From the NCBI RefSeq assembly GCF_048270095.1, contig NZ_JBLWTL010000001.1, positions 248,001 through 312,000 of the forward strand: 64,000 nucleotides of DNA, given 5' to 3'. Within the stretch, counting starts at the first letter, position 1, and each line of letters starts with the position of its first letter. Shown here in pieces: positions 8,523-17,979 of this stretch. Origin of the DNA: Maricaulis sp048270095 (lineage in GTDB: Bacteria > Pseudomonadota > Alphaproteobacteria > Caulobacterales > Maricaulaceae). The position numbers and the translations under genes were made by a program. The notes under the pieces were generated by a model that saw only the letters and a program-made list of their open reading frames with translations, was not told where the DNA came from and ran no database searches.

Positions 8523-10061
8523 TTACAAGATGGCCCACATCGCAGCAGCGCCCGCGAGTGCTGCGGCAGCCAGCCAGGCGAGTCGGACCGCCCAGGGCCG
8601 CGGCGGCGGTGCGGTGCACAGGGCCAGCTCGCCCGACTTCAGGCGCGCACCGATTTCGTTCCAGTGCTCGATCGTGTCAGGTAGCGCGCGCAGGGCGCCA
8701 TGCAGGCGCTCCAGATCTTCGCCAATATCGCGGATCCGCCCCTCAGGACCGAGCTCACGCTTCATCCAGGCCTCGACCACCGGTGTGGCGGCGGTCCACA
8801 TATTGTGTTGCGGATCGAGGCCGCGCGCGACGCCTTCGCACTGGACCATGGTTTTTTGCAGCATCACCAGTTCGGGCCGCAAGCGCATGTCGAACAAGTC
8901 GGTGATCTCGAATAGCTGCATCAGGACGCGCGACATCGGGACTTCGTCGGCGCGTTTGCCGAAAATCGGCTCGCCGACCGCCCGAAGCGCGCTCGCGAAG
9001 TCCGCTACGGCATGTTCGTCCGGCACGTATCCGGCGGCGAAATGCGCCCGCGCTGCGGCCATGTAATCGCGCGTCAGAAAGCCGTGCAGGATGAGCGCCA
9101 GAAAGCGCCGCTCGGGCCGGCCAATCCGGCCCATGATCCCGAAATCCACGGCCCAGAGATCGCCACTGGCCGACGCGAACAGGTTTCCGGCATGCATGTC
9201 GGCGTGAAAGACGCCGCGATCGAGGGCTGTGCCGAGAAAGGCGCGCGTGAGGGTCGTGGCCAATGCCGCCTTGTCGAGGCCGAGCGCCTCCACCTGGGCC
9301 GGGTTGCTGAGCGGCACGCCTGGCACCCAGTGTGTAGTGAGGATGCGTTTTGAGGACAGGGTCCACTCGACCTCAGGGATGCGGTAATGCTCGACTGCCA
9401 TGGCGGCTTCGGACAATTCCGAAGCGGCAGCGGCCTCAAGCCGCAAATCGGTTTCAAAACTGAGCGATCGGGCAATCGTGGCGACGAATTTGCGCGGTTC
9501 CAGACGGCGGCTGGCGGGCGCCAGTCTTTCTGCGAGGGCGGCGCCGAGCGACAGGGTGCGGATATCGCGAGCGATGCGCAGCTCGATATCCGGCCGCAGC
9601 ACTTTGACGGCAACTTCGACATCGTCCTGCGTTGTCGCACGGTGAACCTGGGCGATCGAGGCGGCGGCGATCGGTGGCCCGAAGGTTTTGAACAGGGTCT
9701 CGACCGGCGCGCCTAGCTCGGCCGCGATGATGGCGCGGGCTTCGGCATCGTCGAAGGCCGGCATCCGGTCCTGAAGCCGCGACAGGCCGCGCGCAAAGCG
9801 TTCGCCGATCACATCGCCGCGCGTGGCGAGGATCTGGCCGAATTTCACATAGGAGGGGCCGAGCGTTTCCAGCGCGCGGGCCAGCCGCTCGCCCGGATTA
9901 TCGGCCGCATCCCGCCGGGCAAACAACCGTGCCAGCCGTCCGGCCAGCCGCGCTGGCGCCGGATACAGCGCCTGGTACTCGACCGGCAGGATGGCGTCGT
10001 GGCGCACCAGTGTGAGCAGGGCGCGCAGCAATCGCGCGAAAGAGGCAAGGGTCGCAAACAT
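8523..10061 (-). CDS. ubiB: UbiB, atypical kinase/ATPase for ubiquinone biosynthesis
   Basis: 512 residues from ATG 10061; a start at 10154 would add 31 Arg/Pro-rich residues with no family support. The UbiB signature KFGQ is at 73-76 (SYVKFGQILATRGD), followed by the kinase-like FHADMHAGN and AVDFG metal-binding motifs. A hydrophobic helix of about 25 residues at the C-terminus (WLAAAALAGAAAMWAIL) anchors it in the membrane. By family it is an ATPase that assists extraction or assembly of coenzyme Q precursors. It is downstream of ubiE on the same strand, with a small plus-strand gene between. Confidence 0.92.
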   Translation of the reverse strand: MFATLASFARLLRALLTLVRHDAILPVEYQALYPAPARLAGRLARLFARRDAADNPGERLARALETLGPSYVKFGQILATRGDVIGERFARGLSRLQDRMPAFDDAEARAIIAAELGAPVETLFKTFGPPIAAASIAQVHRATTQDDVEVAVKVLRPDIELRIARDIRTLSLGAALAERLAPASRRLEPRKFVATIARSLSFETDLRLEAAAASELSEAAMAVEHYRIPEVEWTLSSKRILTTHWVPGVPLSNPAQVEALGLDKAALATTLTRAFLGTALDRGVFHADMHAGNLFASASGDLWAVDFGIMGRIGRPERRFLALILHGFLTRDYMAAARAHFAAGYVPDEHAVADFASALRAVGEPIFGKRADEVPMSRVLMQLFEITDLFDMRLRPELVMLQKTMVQCEGVARGLDPQHNMWTAATPVVEAWMKRELGPEGRIRDIGEDLERLHGALRALPDTIEHWNEIGARLKSGELALCTAPPPRPWAVRLAWLAAAALAGAAAMWAIL

Positions 10062-10189
10062 GTTTGAGCTGTTTAGAGGGCGGCGCCGCGCTTGGCGAGG
10101 GCGGCGTGGAGTCGCGGCGCCGCCGGGCAGCATCGCCTCCTTGCGCCCGGCCAACCAGAGGTTAGCATCGGGCAGGAGTTAATCTTGAA

Positions 10190-10591
10190 ATGCGCCATAC
10201 TGTTGAATTCGATCATGAGAACCGGTGGGTTTTGACCCGCTTTCACGGACCGCTGTTAATTGAGGACGCGGTGGCCTTGTTGAAGCAGTCAGTCCTGTTT
10301 CCTGGCTGGACACCGGAGTGGGACCGCATTGTCGATTATAGCGATGGCATGCTGGGCGATCTTGATGTGGAGGCGGTGCTGCGTGGCAAGGTTGCTCTGG
10401 GCGAGATACTCAGAGCGGCCTATGCCGGTAAACCCACGCTGAGCGCCCAGGTTTGTGCGGACTCGATGAAGCTGCCGCTGGTGAAATACTGGATCGGGCT
10501 CGGCACGGACAGCTATCCGGCGGCGCTGGAAGTCTTCGACAATATTGCCGAGGCGCAGGCCTGGATCCTGGCGAGCCGGACGGCTCGCTGA
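10190..10591 (+). CDS. hypothetical protein, STAS/SpoIIAA-like fold suspected
   Basis: 133 residues, no signal peptide or membrane segment. The start MRHTVEFDHENRWVLTRFHGPLLIEDAVALLKQ and the internal WDRIVDYSDG (a beta strand and turn before a helix) recall the SpoIIAA-like/STAS fold proteins common in alphaproteobacteria, but I recognise no definite family. It is inserted on the plus strand between ubiE and ubiB, which run the other way. Confidence 0.6.
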   Translation: MRHTVEFDHENRWVLTRFHGPLLIEDAVALLKQSVLFPGWTPEWDRIVDYSDGMLGDLDVEAVLRGKVALGEILRAAYAGKPTLSAQVCADSMKLPLVKYWIGLGTDSYPAALEVFDNIAEAQAWILASRTAR

Positions 10592-10595
10592 GTGA

Positions 10596-11390
10596 TCAGG
10601 CCCAGCCGGTGTGCAGCGCAGCGATCCCGCCGGAAAAATTCGTGTAGCCGACCTGGCTGAAACCGGCGTCGCGCAATTCCGTAGCGAAGCTTTCCTGGTC
10701 CGGGAAGCGTCGAATGGATTCAACGAGGTATTGATAGCTGGCGCGGTCCTTGGCGACATGCTCGCCGAGTTCGGGCATCACATTGAATGACCAGGCGTCA
10801 TAGAGGTTTTCCCAGGCGCGGGTGGTCGGGCGCGAGAACTCCAGGCACAAAAAGCGGCCGCCCGGCTTCAGGACGCGCCGCATATCCTTGAGCGCAGCTG
10901 CGCGGTCGGTGACATTACGGATGCCGGTCGAGATCGTCACGCAATCGAAACTGTGATCCTTCAGCGGCAGGTATTCGGCATTGCCGGTCACCCATTCGAT
11001 CCGTCCTGACTGACTGGCCTCGACGCCGCGCTTGATGCCGGCTCGCAACATTTGTTCGTTGATGTCCAGCACGATAGCTTCGGCGCGGCGCGGGTCATTG
11101 CGGCGCCTCCCGGCCCGGTCCGCCTTGGTCAGAAAGCTGCGCGCCAGATCGCCGGTGCCGCCAGCGACATCGAGCAGCCGTTCGCCGGGCTGCGGATTGG
11201 CGCGGGTCATCACCATGTCTTTCCAGGCGCGATGCACGCCCAGCGACATCAGATCATTCATCAGATCATAGCGACGTGCAGACCGGTCGAAGACGTTGCG
11301 CACAAGGCCCGCCTTCTGCGTGCGGTCGACATCTTCAAAGCCGAAGGGAACGGTTTCGGCCGGTGCCGCTGTATCGGGAGAATTGCTCAT
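10596..11390 (-). CDS. ubiE: ubiquinone/menaquinone C-methyltransferase
   Basis: 264 residues. SAM-dependent methylation of 2-polyprenyl-6-methoxy-benzoquinol in ubiquinone synthesis. UbiE hallmarks are visible: FDRSARRYDLMNDLMSLGVHRAWK, motif I LLDVAGGTGDLARSF, TGNAEYLPL, the TISTGIRNVTD block, and the C-terminal YTNFSGGIAALHTGWA. It overlaps no neighbour; its stop is 4 bp from the convergent small gene. The mutM gene starts divergently at 11622, leaving a 231-bp shared control region. Confidence 0.96.
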   Translation of the reverse strand: MSNSPDTAAPAETVPFGFEDVDRTQKAGLVRNVFDRSARRYDLMNDLMSLGVHRAWKDMVMTRANPQPGERLLDVAGGTGDLARSFLTKADRAGRRRNDPRRAEAIVLDINEQMLRAGIKRGVEASQSGRIEWVTGNAEYLPLKDHSFDCVTISTGIRNVTDRAAALKDMRRVLKPGGRFLCLEFSRPTTRAWENLYDAWSFNVMPELGEHVAKDRASYQYLVESIRRFPDQESFATELRDAGFSQVGYTNFSGGIAALHTGWA

Positions 11391-11621
11391 GCGCCGACAA
11401 TAAGTGAAGCCGACCGTCCCGCAAAGTGGCCTCGGCGGTCCGTGATGCCGCAGGACGGGCCGGGGTGTCGCATGATGGCGGCCTTGCCCGTGCGGCGGTG
11501 CTGTGGCCGACTATGCCCGCGCGCCGCTGTTGCGAGCTCGATCCTGCGGCGCCATTTTGAGTCAATTTTGTCGGTCTGGCTGCGCTGCGCAGCACCGGCG
11601 GGGAGCTGAACTGGAGCGCGA

Positions 11622-12485
11622 GTGCCTGAACTGCCTGAAGTGGAAACAGTGCGCACCGGCTTGATTCCGGCGCTACAGGGCCGCCTGATCGAGCGGCTGC
11701 AGCTGAATCGTGCCAATCTGCGCTTTCCGTTTCCCGAACGCATGGCGGCGCGCCTGGCCGGGCGCCGCGTTGAGCGGATCGACCGGCGCGCAAAATATCT
11801 TCTGCTTCGCCTGTCGGGCGCCGAGACCCTGCTGGTCCATCTGGGGATGTCAGGCCGCTTCTCGATCGAAGCCGAAGCCACCAGCCGGCAGCCCGGTGAC
11901 TTTGTCCACGCTGCGCCGGCCAATCCGAAACATGATCACGCCATTTTCCAGATCGAGGGTGGGGTGACCGTGCGCTACAATGATCCGAGGCGGTTCGGCT
12001 TCATGCTGATGTTTGCGACCGCCAGCGAGGAAGAGCAACCCAATCTCGCCGGCCTCGGGCCCGAGCCCAACTCGAACGCCTTCTCGGGCGCTGCGCTTGG
12101 CGAGGCACTGGCCGGCAAGCGCACGCCGATCAAGTCGGCCCTGCTTGATCAGCGCGTTGTCGCCGGGCTGGGCAATATTTATGTCTGCGAGGCTTTGCAC
12201 CGGGCCGGCATCAGCCCGCTCAGGGAGGCGCGCAACATCCCGGGTGTGCGGGCCGAACGGCTGGCGATCGCGGTGCGCAATGTGATCGAGGACGCGATTG
12301 CTGCCGGAGGATCCACGCTGAAAGACTTCGCCGGTGCGGACGGGGCGTTGGGGTATTTTCAGCACCGCTTCAGCGTCTATGGACGCGAGGGGGCCGCCTG
12401 CGCGACCCCGCAGTGCCAGGGCCAGATCAGGCGGATTGTCCAGGCTGGCCGTTCGACTTTCTATTGCCCGACCTGTCAACGCTAG
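11622..12485 (+). CDS. mutM: formamidopyrimidine-DNA glycosylase (Fpg)
   Basis: 287 residues from a GTG start, giving the essential PELPEVETV N-terminus whose Pro (after Met removal) is the catalytic nucleophile and Glu the acid. RRAKYLLLRL carries the conserved Lys, and the C-terminal zinc finger has four cysteines (C-x4-C then YCPTC). It excises 8-oxoguanine and FaPy from DNA and cuts the abasic strand by beta,delta-elimination. It is divergent from ubiE. Confidence 0.96.
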   Translation: MPELPEVETVRTGLIPALQGRLIERLQLNRANLRFPFPERMAARLAGRRVERIDRRAKYLLLRLSGAETLLVHLGMSGRFSIEAEATSRQPGDFVHAAPANPKHDHAIFQIEGGVTVRYNDPRRFGFMLMFATASEEEQPNLAGLGPEPNSNAFSGAALGEALAGKRTPIKSALLDQRVVAGLGNIYVCEALHRAGISPLREARNIPGVRAERLAIAVRNVIEDAIAAGGSTLKDFAGADGALGYFQHRFSVYGREGAACATPQCQGQIRRIVQAGRSTFYCPTCQR

Positions 12486-12588
12486 CCTCCGTAGCCGCGG
12501 CGCCCGGACCATTCATTTCTTGCCGCAATTTCGGCAGAACGGGCTAGTATCGTCTCAGCAACCCAAACCTGATCCGGAGCACCGACCC

Positions 12589-13530
12589 ATGCATCGTCCG
12601 TTCCAGTTTATTCATCGCCTGACATCGGTTTGTGGCGCGGTCTTCGCCGCCGCGGGCCTGGCTTTCTCCGGCACTATCGCCACGGCCCAGGCGCAATTGG
12701 TCGACTATTCCGGCCTTGAGGCCTCGCCGGCAATGTGGCGCCTATCCGATGAAGATTCGGATATTTATCTGTTCGGTACATTCCATCTTCTGCCGCCCAG
12801 CCTGGATTGGCAGACCGATGATCTGCGCGCCCGCCTCGCCAGCTCCGACGCCCTGTATCTTGAAGCGGACGTCCAAAGTGATGCGGCGCAAGCCCGGCTG
12901 CAGGCGTTGGTCATACAGCTCGGATTGAATCCGCAAGGCGTAACCCTGTCCTCAATCCTGGACGCTGAAGCCGTGACACTCCTGGCCAATGTGGCGCCAA
13001 CAGTCGGGGCTACACCGCAAATGCTGGAGCCGATGCGGCCATGGCTGGCGCAGATTGTCCTCTCTGTCGCGCAGATGCAGACGCTCGGGCTGGATCCCGA
13101 AGCCGGCGTCGAGAAGGCCTTGCTCGCCGCGATTGCCGGCAGCGATACGGAAGTCGGCTATTTCGAGACGGCGGAGCAGCAAATCCGAGTGCTTGCCGAT
13201 TTGCCGGACGAGGTCCAGGTGCGCGGTTTCGCCGAAGGCTTGCGCGAAATGGAGCGCACACCGGCCATGCTCGACGAGATGGTCCGCGCCTGGGCCGCAG
13301 GCGATGTCGAGACCATTGACCGTATCGTGAACGCGGACATGCGCGAGCAGACGCCCGAAATGTATCAAGCGCTGATCGTTCAACGCAATCAGGACTGGAT
13401 TCCGCACATACAGACCTTGCTCGATGGTGAGGGGACCGTCTTTGTCGCAGTGGGCGCGGCTCATCTCAGCGGCGAAAACGGTGTCGTGGAGCTCTTGCGG
13501 GAATCCGGTCTTATCGTTGAGCGGCAATAA
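12589..13530 (+). CDS. TraB/GumN-family secreted protein
   Basis: 313 residues from ATG 12589, with a signal peptide ending around ATAQAQ (residue 36). The family motifs are the N-terminal LFGTFHLLPP, the later EADV segment, and the C-terminal VFVAVGAAHLSGENGVVELL with a conserved GxxH. TraB/GumN (COG3735) proteins include a putative metalloprotease-like fold; their substrate in bacteria is unknown. Longer in-frame starts inside mutM were rejected because the signal peptide begins at this Met. Confidence 0.82.
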   Translation: MHRPFQFIHRLTSVCGAVFAAAGLAFSGTIATAQAQLVDYSGLEASPAMWRLSDEDSDIYLFGTFHLLPPSLDWQTDDLRARLASSDALYLEADVQSDAAQARLQALVIQLGLNPQGVTLSSILDAEAVTLLANVAPTVGATPQMLEPMRPWLAQIVLSVAQMQTLGLDPEAGVEKALLAAIAGSDTEVGYFETAEQQIRVLADLPDEVQVRGFAEGLREMERTPAMLDEMVRAWAAGDVETIDRIVNADMREQTPEMYQALIVQRNQDWIPHIQTLLDGEGTVFVAVGAAHLSGENGVVELLRESGLIVERQ

Positions 13531-13648
13531 CTTAACCGGTGTCGCCTGACTCCCGGACTGTTGCCGGTGTCGACCGGCAGCCTGGTCTGCGCTATAGCGG
13601 CGCGGTTTTTCAGCGTGGAGCAACCGCGCAGGCATACGGAGCGCCGAG

Positions 13649-14425
13649 ATGGCCTACAAGACAATTCAGGTAAAGACCGAGGGACGCGTCGGGGTAATCA
13701 CCTTCTCGCGTCCTGAAGCCCTCAACGCGCTTTGCGATGAGTTGACGACGGAGCTGGCAACGGTTCTCACCGCCTTCGAAAAGGATGGTGGAATTGGCTG
13801 CGTTGTGCTGACCGGCTCGAAGAAGGCCTTCGCCGCCGGCGCCGACATCAAGGAATTGCAGGCCCGCGACTTTGTTGGTCTCTACATGCAGGACCCCTTC
13901 GCCGAGACCTGGGAGGCGGTTGCCCGCTTCCGCAAGCCGATCATCGCAGCGGTCTCCGGTTATGCGCTCGGCGGTGGCTGCGAAATTGCCATGATGTGCG
14001 ATTTCATCATCGCATCGCAGACAGCCAAATTCGGCCAGCCTGAAATTAATCTCGGCGTCATGCCAGGCGCTGGTGGCACGCAACGCCTGCCACGTGCAGT
14101 CGGCAAGGCCAAGGCCATGGATATGTGTCTGACCGGCCGGATGATGGATGCGGAAGAGGCAGAACGTTCGGGCCTGGTGTCGCGAGTCGTGCCAGCGGAA
14201 GACTTGCTGGACGTTGCGATGGAAGCCGCAGAAGCCATTGCCGTCAAATCATTGCCGGTGGCGATGATGACGAAAGAATCCGTCAATCGCGCCTATGAAA
14301 TCGGATTGACGGAAGGCGTTCGCTTCGAACGTCGCGTATTCCAGTCCCAGTTCGCACTTGAAGATCAGAGTGAAGGCATGTCTGCCTTCGCCGAGAAGCG
14401 CGCTGCGCATTTCAAGCATCGGTAG
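13649..14425 (+). CDS. enoyl-CoA hydratase
   Basis: 258 residues, standard crotonase size. The oxyanion-hole segments KKAFAAGADIKEL and SGYALGGGCEIAMMCD and the catalytic glutamates (PEINLGVMPGAGGTQRLPR and the AEEAERSGLVSRV segment) match short-chain enoyl-CoA hydratases. It adds water to trans-2-enoyl-CoA in beta-oxidation. The protein closely fits the mitochondrial ECHS1/FadB1-type group. Single gene upstream of rpsT; the exact chain-length role is not readable. Confidence 0.9.
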   Translation: MAYKTIQVKTEGRVGVITFSRPEALNALCDELTTELATVLTAFEKDGGIGCVVLTGSKKAFAAGADIKELQARDFVGLYMQDPFAETWEAVARFRKPIIAAVSGYALGGGCEIAMMCDFIIASQTAKFGQPEINLGVMPGAGGTQRLPRAVGKAKAMDMCLTGRMMDAEEAERSGLVSRVVPAEDLLDVAMEAAEAIAVKSLPVAMMTKESVNRAYEIGLTEGVRFERRVFQSQFALEDQSEGMSAFAEKRAAHFKHR

Positions 14426-14446
14426 TCAAACTGGCGGCAGGGGCAG

Positions 14447-14475
14447 TTGACGCCCCGGCTTCTAGGGCCTATACG
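14447..14475 (+). promoter_or_regulatory. housekeeping sigma promoter of rpsT
   Basis: TTGACG (14447-14452), a 17-nt spacer and TATACG (14470-14475) form a good sigma-70-type promoter about 60 bp before the rpsT start, directly after the enoyl-CoA hydratase gene. Confidence 0.6.
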
Positions 14476-14533
14476 CCGCCGCTCACGGATTTAATCGGGC
14501 TCTCGTCCCGGTCGCATGAAGAGGTTAGAACCC

Positions 14534-14800
14534 ATGGCCAATACAAGCTCGGCCAAGAAGATGGTCCGCAAGATCGCGCGCCGCACTGCCGTCAACAAGG
14601 CTCGCCGCTCGCGCGTGCGGACCTATGTCAAAAAAGTCGAGACCGCGATTGCGGCCGGCGATCAGGCTGTGGCGAGAGCCGCGCTGGTGACTGCTGAATC
14701 AGAAATGATGCGCGCAGTTCGCAAGGGCGTGTTTCACAAGAACACCAGCTCGCGCAAAGTCTCGCGTCTGTCGGCTCGCATCAAGGCGATGGCGGCCTGA
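14534..14800 (+). CDS. rpsT: 30S ribosomal protein S20
   Basis: 88 residues from ATG 14534 (MANTSSAKKMVRKIARR); the longer reading from 14516 is not S20-like. Highly basic, binds 16S rRNA early in 30S assembly. The C-terminal FHKNTSSRKVSRLSARIKAM is typical. It has its own promoter and a strong terminator. rpsT beside dnaA is a common alphaproteobacterial arrangement. Confidence 0.97.
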   Translation: MANTSSAKKMVRKIARRTAVNKARRSRVRTYVKKVETAIAAGDQAVARAALVTAESEMMRAVRKGVFHKNTSSRKVSRLSARIKAMAA

Positions 14801-14826
14801 TCACGCATCAAGGCTGAATGAATTGA

Positions 14827-14862
14827 ATACGCCCGGGACTCGCGTCCCGGGCGTATTTTTTT
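14827..14862 (+). terminator. Rho-independent terminator of rpsT
   Basis: Thirteen-base arms (14827-14839 and 14843-14855; atacgcccgggac pairs with gtcccgggcgtat) with a short loop, followed by a run of Ts. A very strong intrinsic terminator that separates rpsT from dnaA. Confidence 0.92.
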
Positions 14863-15287
14863 GCCCGGTGCCCAAGGGGGCCGAGTCTGGCCTGGTCGCG
14901 GGACCGGCTGTCAGCAGCTCATATATTATTCCTGATACGGAGCTGTTTAAGCAGCCCTATTTATGCAATGCGAACCCGTGTTTCGGGGAGAATTCTGTGG
15001 TGAAATTGAACCAGCTGCAGACGAAAAAATTAATCGCATTTGCCAAGCTTCGACCTGATCACGGATTTCCCTTGTCAAGCGAAGAATGTCGAAATCCGGA
15101 CGTTGAATCATGTTGACCGTCTTTATGGAAGCGGTAACCTTTGAGGCTCTGAGGGCGATCATTCCGATGCGGAAAATATTCCGATTTCAACGCGGCGTTT
15201 CGACGCGTTGAATGCGTGCGAATGTGCCATAATAACAAACACCTAGCTCTCACCTCGAAGTGGGGCAGATCACAAGTGTGGCGGACG
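14863..15287 (+). promoter_or_regulatory. dnaA upstream control region, no gene seen
   Basis: 425 bp without a convincing gene. A possible promoter is TTGACC (15113-15118), 16 nt, TAACCT (15135-15140). Two GANTC sites (CcrM methylation sequence) occur at 14883-14887 and 15105-15109; in Caulobacter such sites tie dnaA expression to methylation state. A 7-bp inverted repeat (caacgcg/cgcgttg) spans 15188-15210. No TTATCCACA-type DnaA boxes are visible, so I do not call oriC here. Short plus- and minus-strand frames in this stretch look random. Confidence 0.45.
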
Positions 15288-16715
15288 ATGGCATATAAGA
15301 AATTGGCAATTTCGGATACCAAGGCGGCGGCATTCGAGGCGCAAAGTGCGACCGATATCGCAGCTATCTGGCGTGCCGTCCGTGCGCGCTTGCGGACCGA
15401 GCTTGGCGACGCCCTCTACTCCCAGGAAATTGCCCGCCTGCGTGTCCGTATGTCTGATGCCGGGGCGATCATTGTCCTGGCTCCCAGCACCTTCAATCGT
15501 GACTGGATTGAAGATCATGTCGGTGCACGAATTCGGGCAATTTGGACCGAACTCGATTCCATGCATCGCGACCTGATCGTCCTGGCCGAGGGGCAGGCGG
15601 AGCCACAATCGGACGTGGTGCGCGATCGTCCGGCGCCGCAAGCGCCGATCGGGGCAGCGCCGGTCGTGAATCCACGTCTGGATGATGCGGTCGAGCCGCG
15701 TTTCAGCTTCGATTCATTCCGTGTCGGGCCTGCGAATGAAGTGGCTGCTGCCGCTGCGCGGAGCATTGTTTCGGCGGCCACGCCGCCCTTCAATCCTGTT
15801 TTCTTCTACGGCGATTATGGAGTCGGCAAGACGCATCTCATGCATGCCGTCGCCAGCGCAGTCTCCAAGGCGTCGAGGCCCCGCAAGGCGCTGTATCTGA
15901 CCGCTGAGGAATTCCTGTCCGGCTTCGTCACGGCAATGCGCGCGCGTGACACCACAACTTTCAAGGAGACGGTCCGCGGGGTCGATTTTCTGCTGATCGA
16001 TGATGTCCACTTCATTGCCGGCAAGCCGAAGACGGAGGACGAGTTTCTCAACACCATTGCGGCGCTGATTGCCGAGAACAAGCAGGTTGTCCTGGCCTCC
16101 CATCGACCGCCCGCGGAACTGGCGATTGCTGATGATCGTTTGCGCTCCCTGCTCACCGGCGGCCTGGCCTGCCCGTTGAGCAAGCCGGACCTGGACTTGC
16201 GGCGCCAGATTCTTGATTGCAAGATTGCCCAGGCGAAGTGTCACTACCCGATCCTCAACGTGTCTGAGCCGGTGCGCGATTTCCTCGCGGCCCGCATCAC
16301 GACCGGCCCGCGTGAGCTGGAAGGTGTGCTCAACAACGTCATTTGCCGCACAGCGCTGCTGGGTCTGCCGGTGACGATGGAGGCGGTGTCGACGGCCCTG
16401 CGCGACTTGTCGCTGAGTGCCGAGAAGCGCTTGACGGTGGATGAGATACAGAAGGCGGTCGCAACCCATTTCGGTGTAACCACGACGGATATCTGTTCCA
16501 AGCGCCGCACCCAGAGCGTGGTTCGCCCGCGCCATGTCGCGATGTACCTCGCAAAGGTTCTGACCACGCGCTCATTGCCGGATATCGGGCGCCGTTTCGG
16601 CGGTCGGGATCACTCGACTGTCATTCATGCGGTCAACAAGATCATCGCGATGATTGAGGCCGGGGACCCGGTCGGGCAGGACGTCGATTGCCTGACCCGG
16701 GAGTTGCGGGGCTGA
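15288..16715 (+). CDS. dnaA: chromosomal replication initiator DnaA
   Basis: 475 residues from ATG 15288 (MAYKKLAISD); an upstream in-frame start at 15216 would add 24 unrelated residues. Domain I is about 20-100, the linker is Pro-rich (105-135), AAA+ Walker A GDYGVGKTH is at 175-183, Walker B LLIDDVHFI follows, and the C-terminal domain IV carries RDHSTVIHAVNKI for DnaA-box recognition. It melts oriC and loads helicase. It heads the dnaA-dnaN-recF-gyrB block. Confidence 0.97.
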   Translation: MAYKKLAISDTKAAAFEAQSATDIAAIWRAVRARLRTELGDALYSQEIARLRVRMSDAGAIIVLAPSTFNRDWIEDHVGARIRAIWTELDSMHRDLIVLAEGQAEPQSDVVRDRPAPQAPIGAAPVVNPRLDDAVEPRFSFDSFRVGPANEVAAAAARSIVSAATPPFNPVFFYGDYGVGKTHLMHAVASAVSKASRPRKALYLTAEEFLSGFVTAMRARDTTTFKETVRGVDFLLIDDVHFIAGKPKTEDEFLNTIAALIAENKQVVLASHRPPAELAIADDRLRSLLTGGLACPLSKPDLDLRRQILDCKIAQAKCHYPILNVSEPVRDFLAARITTGPRELEGVLNNVICRTALLGLPVTMEAVSTALRDLSLSAEKRLTVDEIQKAVATHFGVTTTDICSKRRTQSVVRPRHVAMYLAKVLTTRSLPDIGRRFGGRDHSTVIHAVNKIIAMIEAGDPVGQDVDCLTRELRG

Positions 16716-16860
16716 TTTCCGCTGGAAAAAGCGCCCGCGGCTGGATAATTGTCTTGCGGTTGTGTTTTTTCATGTATCCTCTTTCACCCACCCTTTCCGG
16801 TGTCGGCTGATTTGCCAGCGCGCCACTGAACCATGAAGACGTCAAAGCGGAACGCGAGAT

Positions 16861-17979
16861 ATGAAGCTGACGATCGAGCGCGCTACGCTCCTCAAGGCCC
16901 TTGGCCATGTTCAGGCCGTGGTTGAGAAGCGCAATACGATTCCCATCCTCTCGAATGTGCTGATTTCAGCAGGTCCCAATGGCGCGAGTTTCGCGGCCAC
17001 AGACCTCGATATCGAGATCCTGGAGACCACAGAGGCGCGCTGTGATGGCGAAGGCATGGTCACCGCACCGGCCCACACCCTCTACGACATTACCCGCAAG
17101 CTACCTGACGGCGCTGACGTAACCCTCGAAATGACGGGTGAAGATCCACGCCTGGTCCTCAAGGCTGGCCGGTCGAACTTCTCGCTGCCCTCGCTGCCAC
17201 CGGGGGACTTCCCGGTCATGCCGACCGAGGATCTCGAGCATAGTTTCTCGCTGCCGGCTGCAGCGCTGGCACGGCTGATCGACAAGACCCGTTTCGCGAT
17301 TTCGACCGAGGAAACCCGGTACTATCTCAACGGTATCCATTTCCATGCCTCCGACCAGAATGGCCGCAAGACCTTGCGTGCCGTGGCGACCGACGGCGTC
17401 AGGCTGGCGCTGGCAGAAGTCGACCTTCCGGATGGCGCGGCCGGCATGCCGGGTGTCATCGTCCCACGCAAGACAGTGCAGGAAATCCGGCGTTTGCTGG
17501 AAGATGCCAGTGATGATGTCGAGATCTCTGTGTCAGAGGGCAAAATCCGCTTCCGTCTGGGCCGCGCAGTGCTGACTTCGAAATTGATCGACGGGGCTTT
17601 CCCCGATTACGAGCGCGTCATTCCACGCGGCAATACCCGCATGATGTCCGTTGAGAACAAGCGTTTCGCTGAAGCGGTGGACCGCGTGGCGACGATTTCG
17701 ATGGAGAAGTCGCGTTCCGTCAAGCTGTCGCTCGGTGAGGACGCGCTGGTCCTTGCAGTCAATAATCCGGAAAGCGGGCAGGCCGAGGAAGAATTGGCCG
17801 TCTCCTATAGCGATGAGGGTTTTGCGATCGGTTTCAACGCCCGCTACATGCTGGACGTTGCATCGCAGATCGAAGGCGACCAGGCGCAATTCCATTTTGC
17901 TGACGCTGCGTCACCGGCACTCGTCACCGATAGCGGCGACCCCGATGCGCTTTACGTGTTGATGCCGCTGCGCGTGTGA
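16861..17979 (+). CDS. dnaN: DNA polymerase III sliding clamp (beta subunit)
   Basis: 372 residues with the three-domain clamp pattern, from MKLTIERATLLKALGHVQAVVEKRNTIPIL to the C-terminal DPDALYVLMPLRV, which contributes to the partner-binding pocket. It forms the ring that tethers replicative polymerase. A 145-bp gap from dnaA contains a weak promoter-like TTGCGG (16754) and TATCCT (16775). The stop codon overlaps the recF GTG start (GTGA), so the two are translationally coupled. Confidence 0.97.
   Translation: MKLTIERATLLKALGHVQAVVEKRNTIPILSNVLISAGPNGASFAATDLDIEILETTEARCDGEGMVTAPAHTLYDITRKLPDGADVTLEMTGEDPRLVLKAGRSNFSLPSLPPGDFPVMPTEDLEHSFSLPAAALARLIDKTRFAISTEETRYYLNGIHFHASDQNGRKTLRAVATDGVRLALAEVDLPDGAAGMPGVIVPRKTVQEIRRLLEDASDDVEISVSEGKIRFRLGRAVLTSKLIDGAFPDYERVIPRGNTRMMSVENKRFAEAVDRVATISMEKSRSVKLSLGEDALVLAVNNPESGQAEEELAVSYSDEGFAIGFNARYMLDVASQIEGDQAQFHFADAASPALVTDSGDPDALYVLMPLRV

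Noticed and set aside
14863..15287. oriC beside dnaA
   Set aside because: No DnaA boxes, no clear AT-rich unwinding element and no IHF-type signals; in Caulobacter oriC is not next to dnaA.
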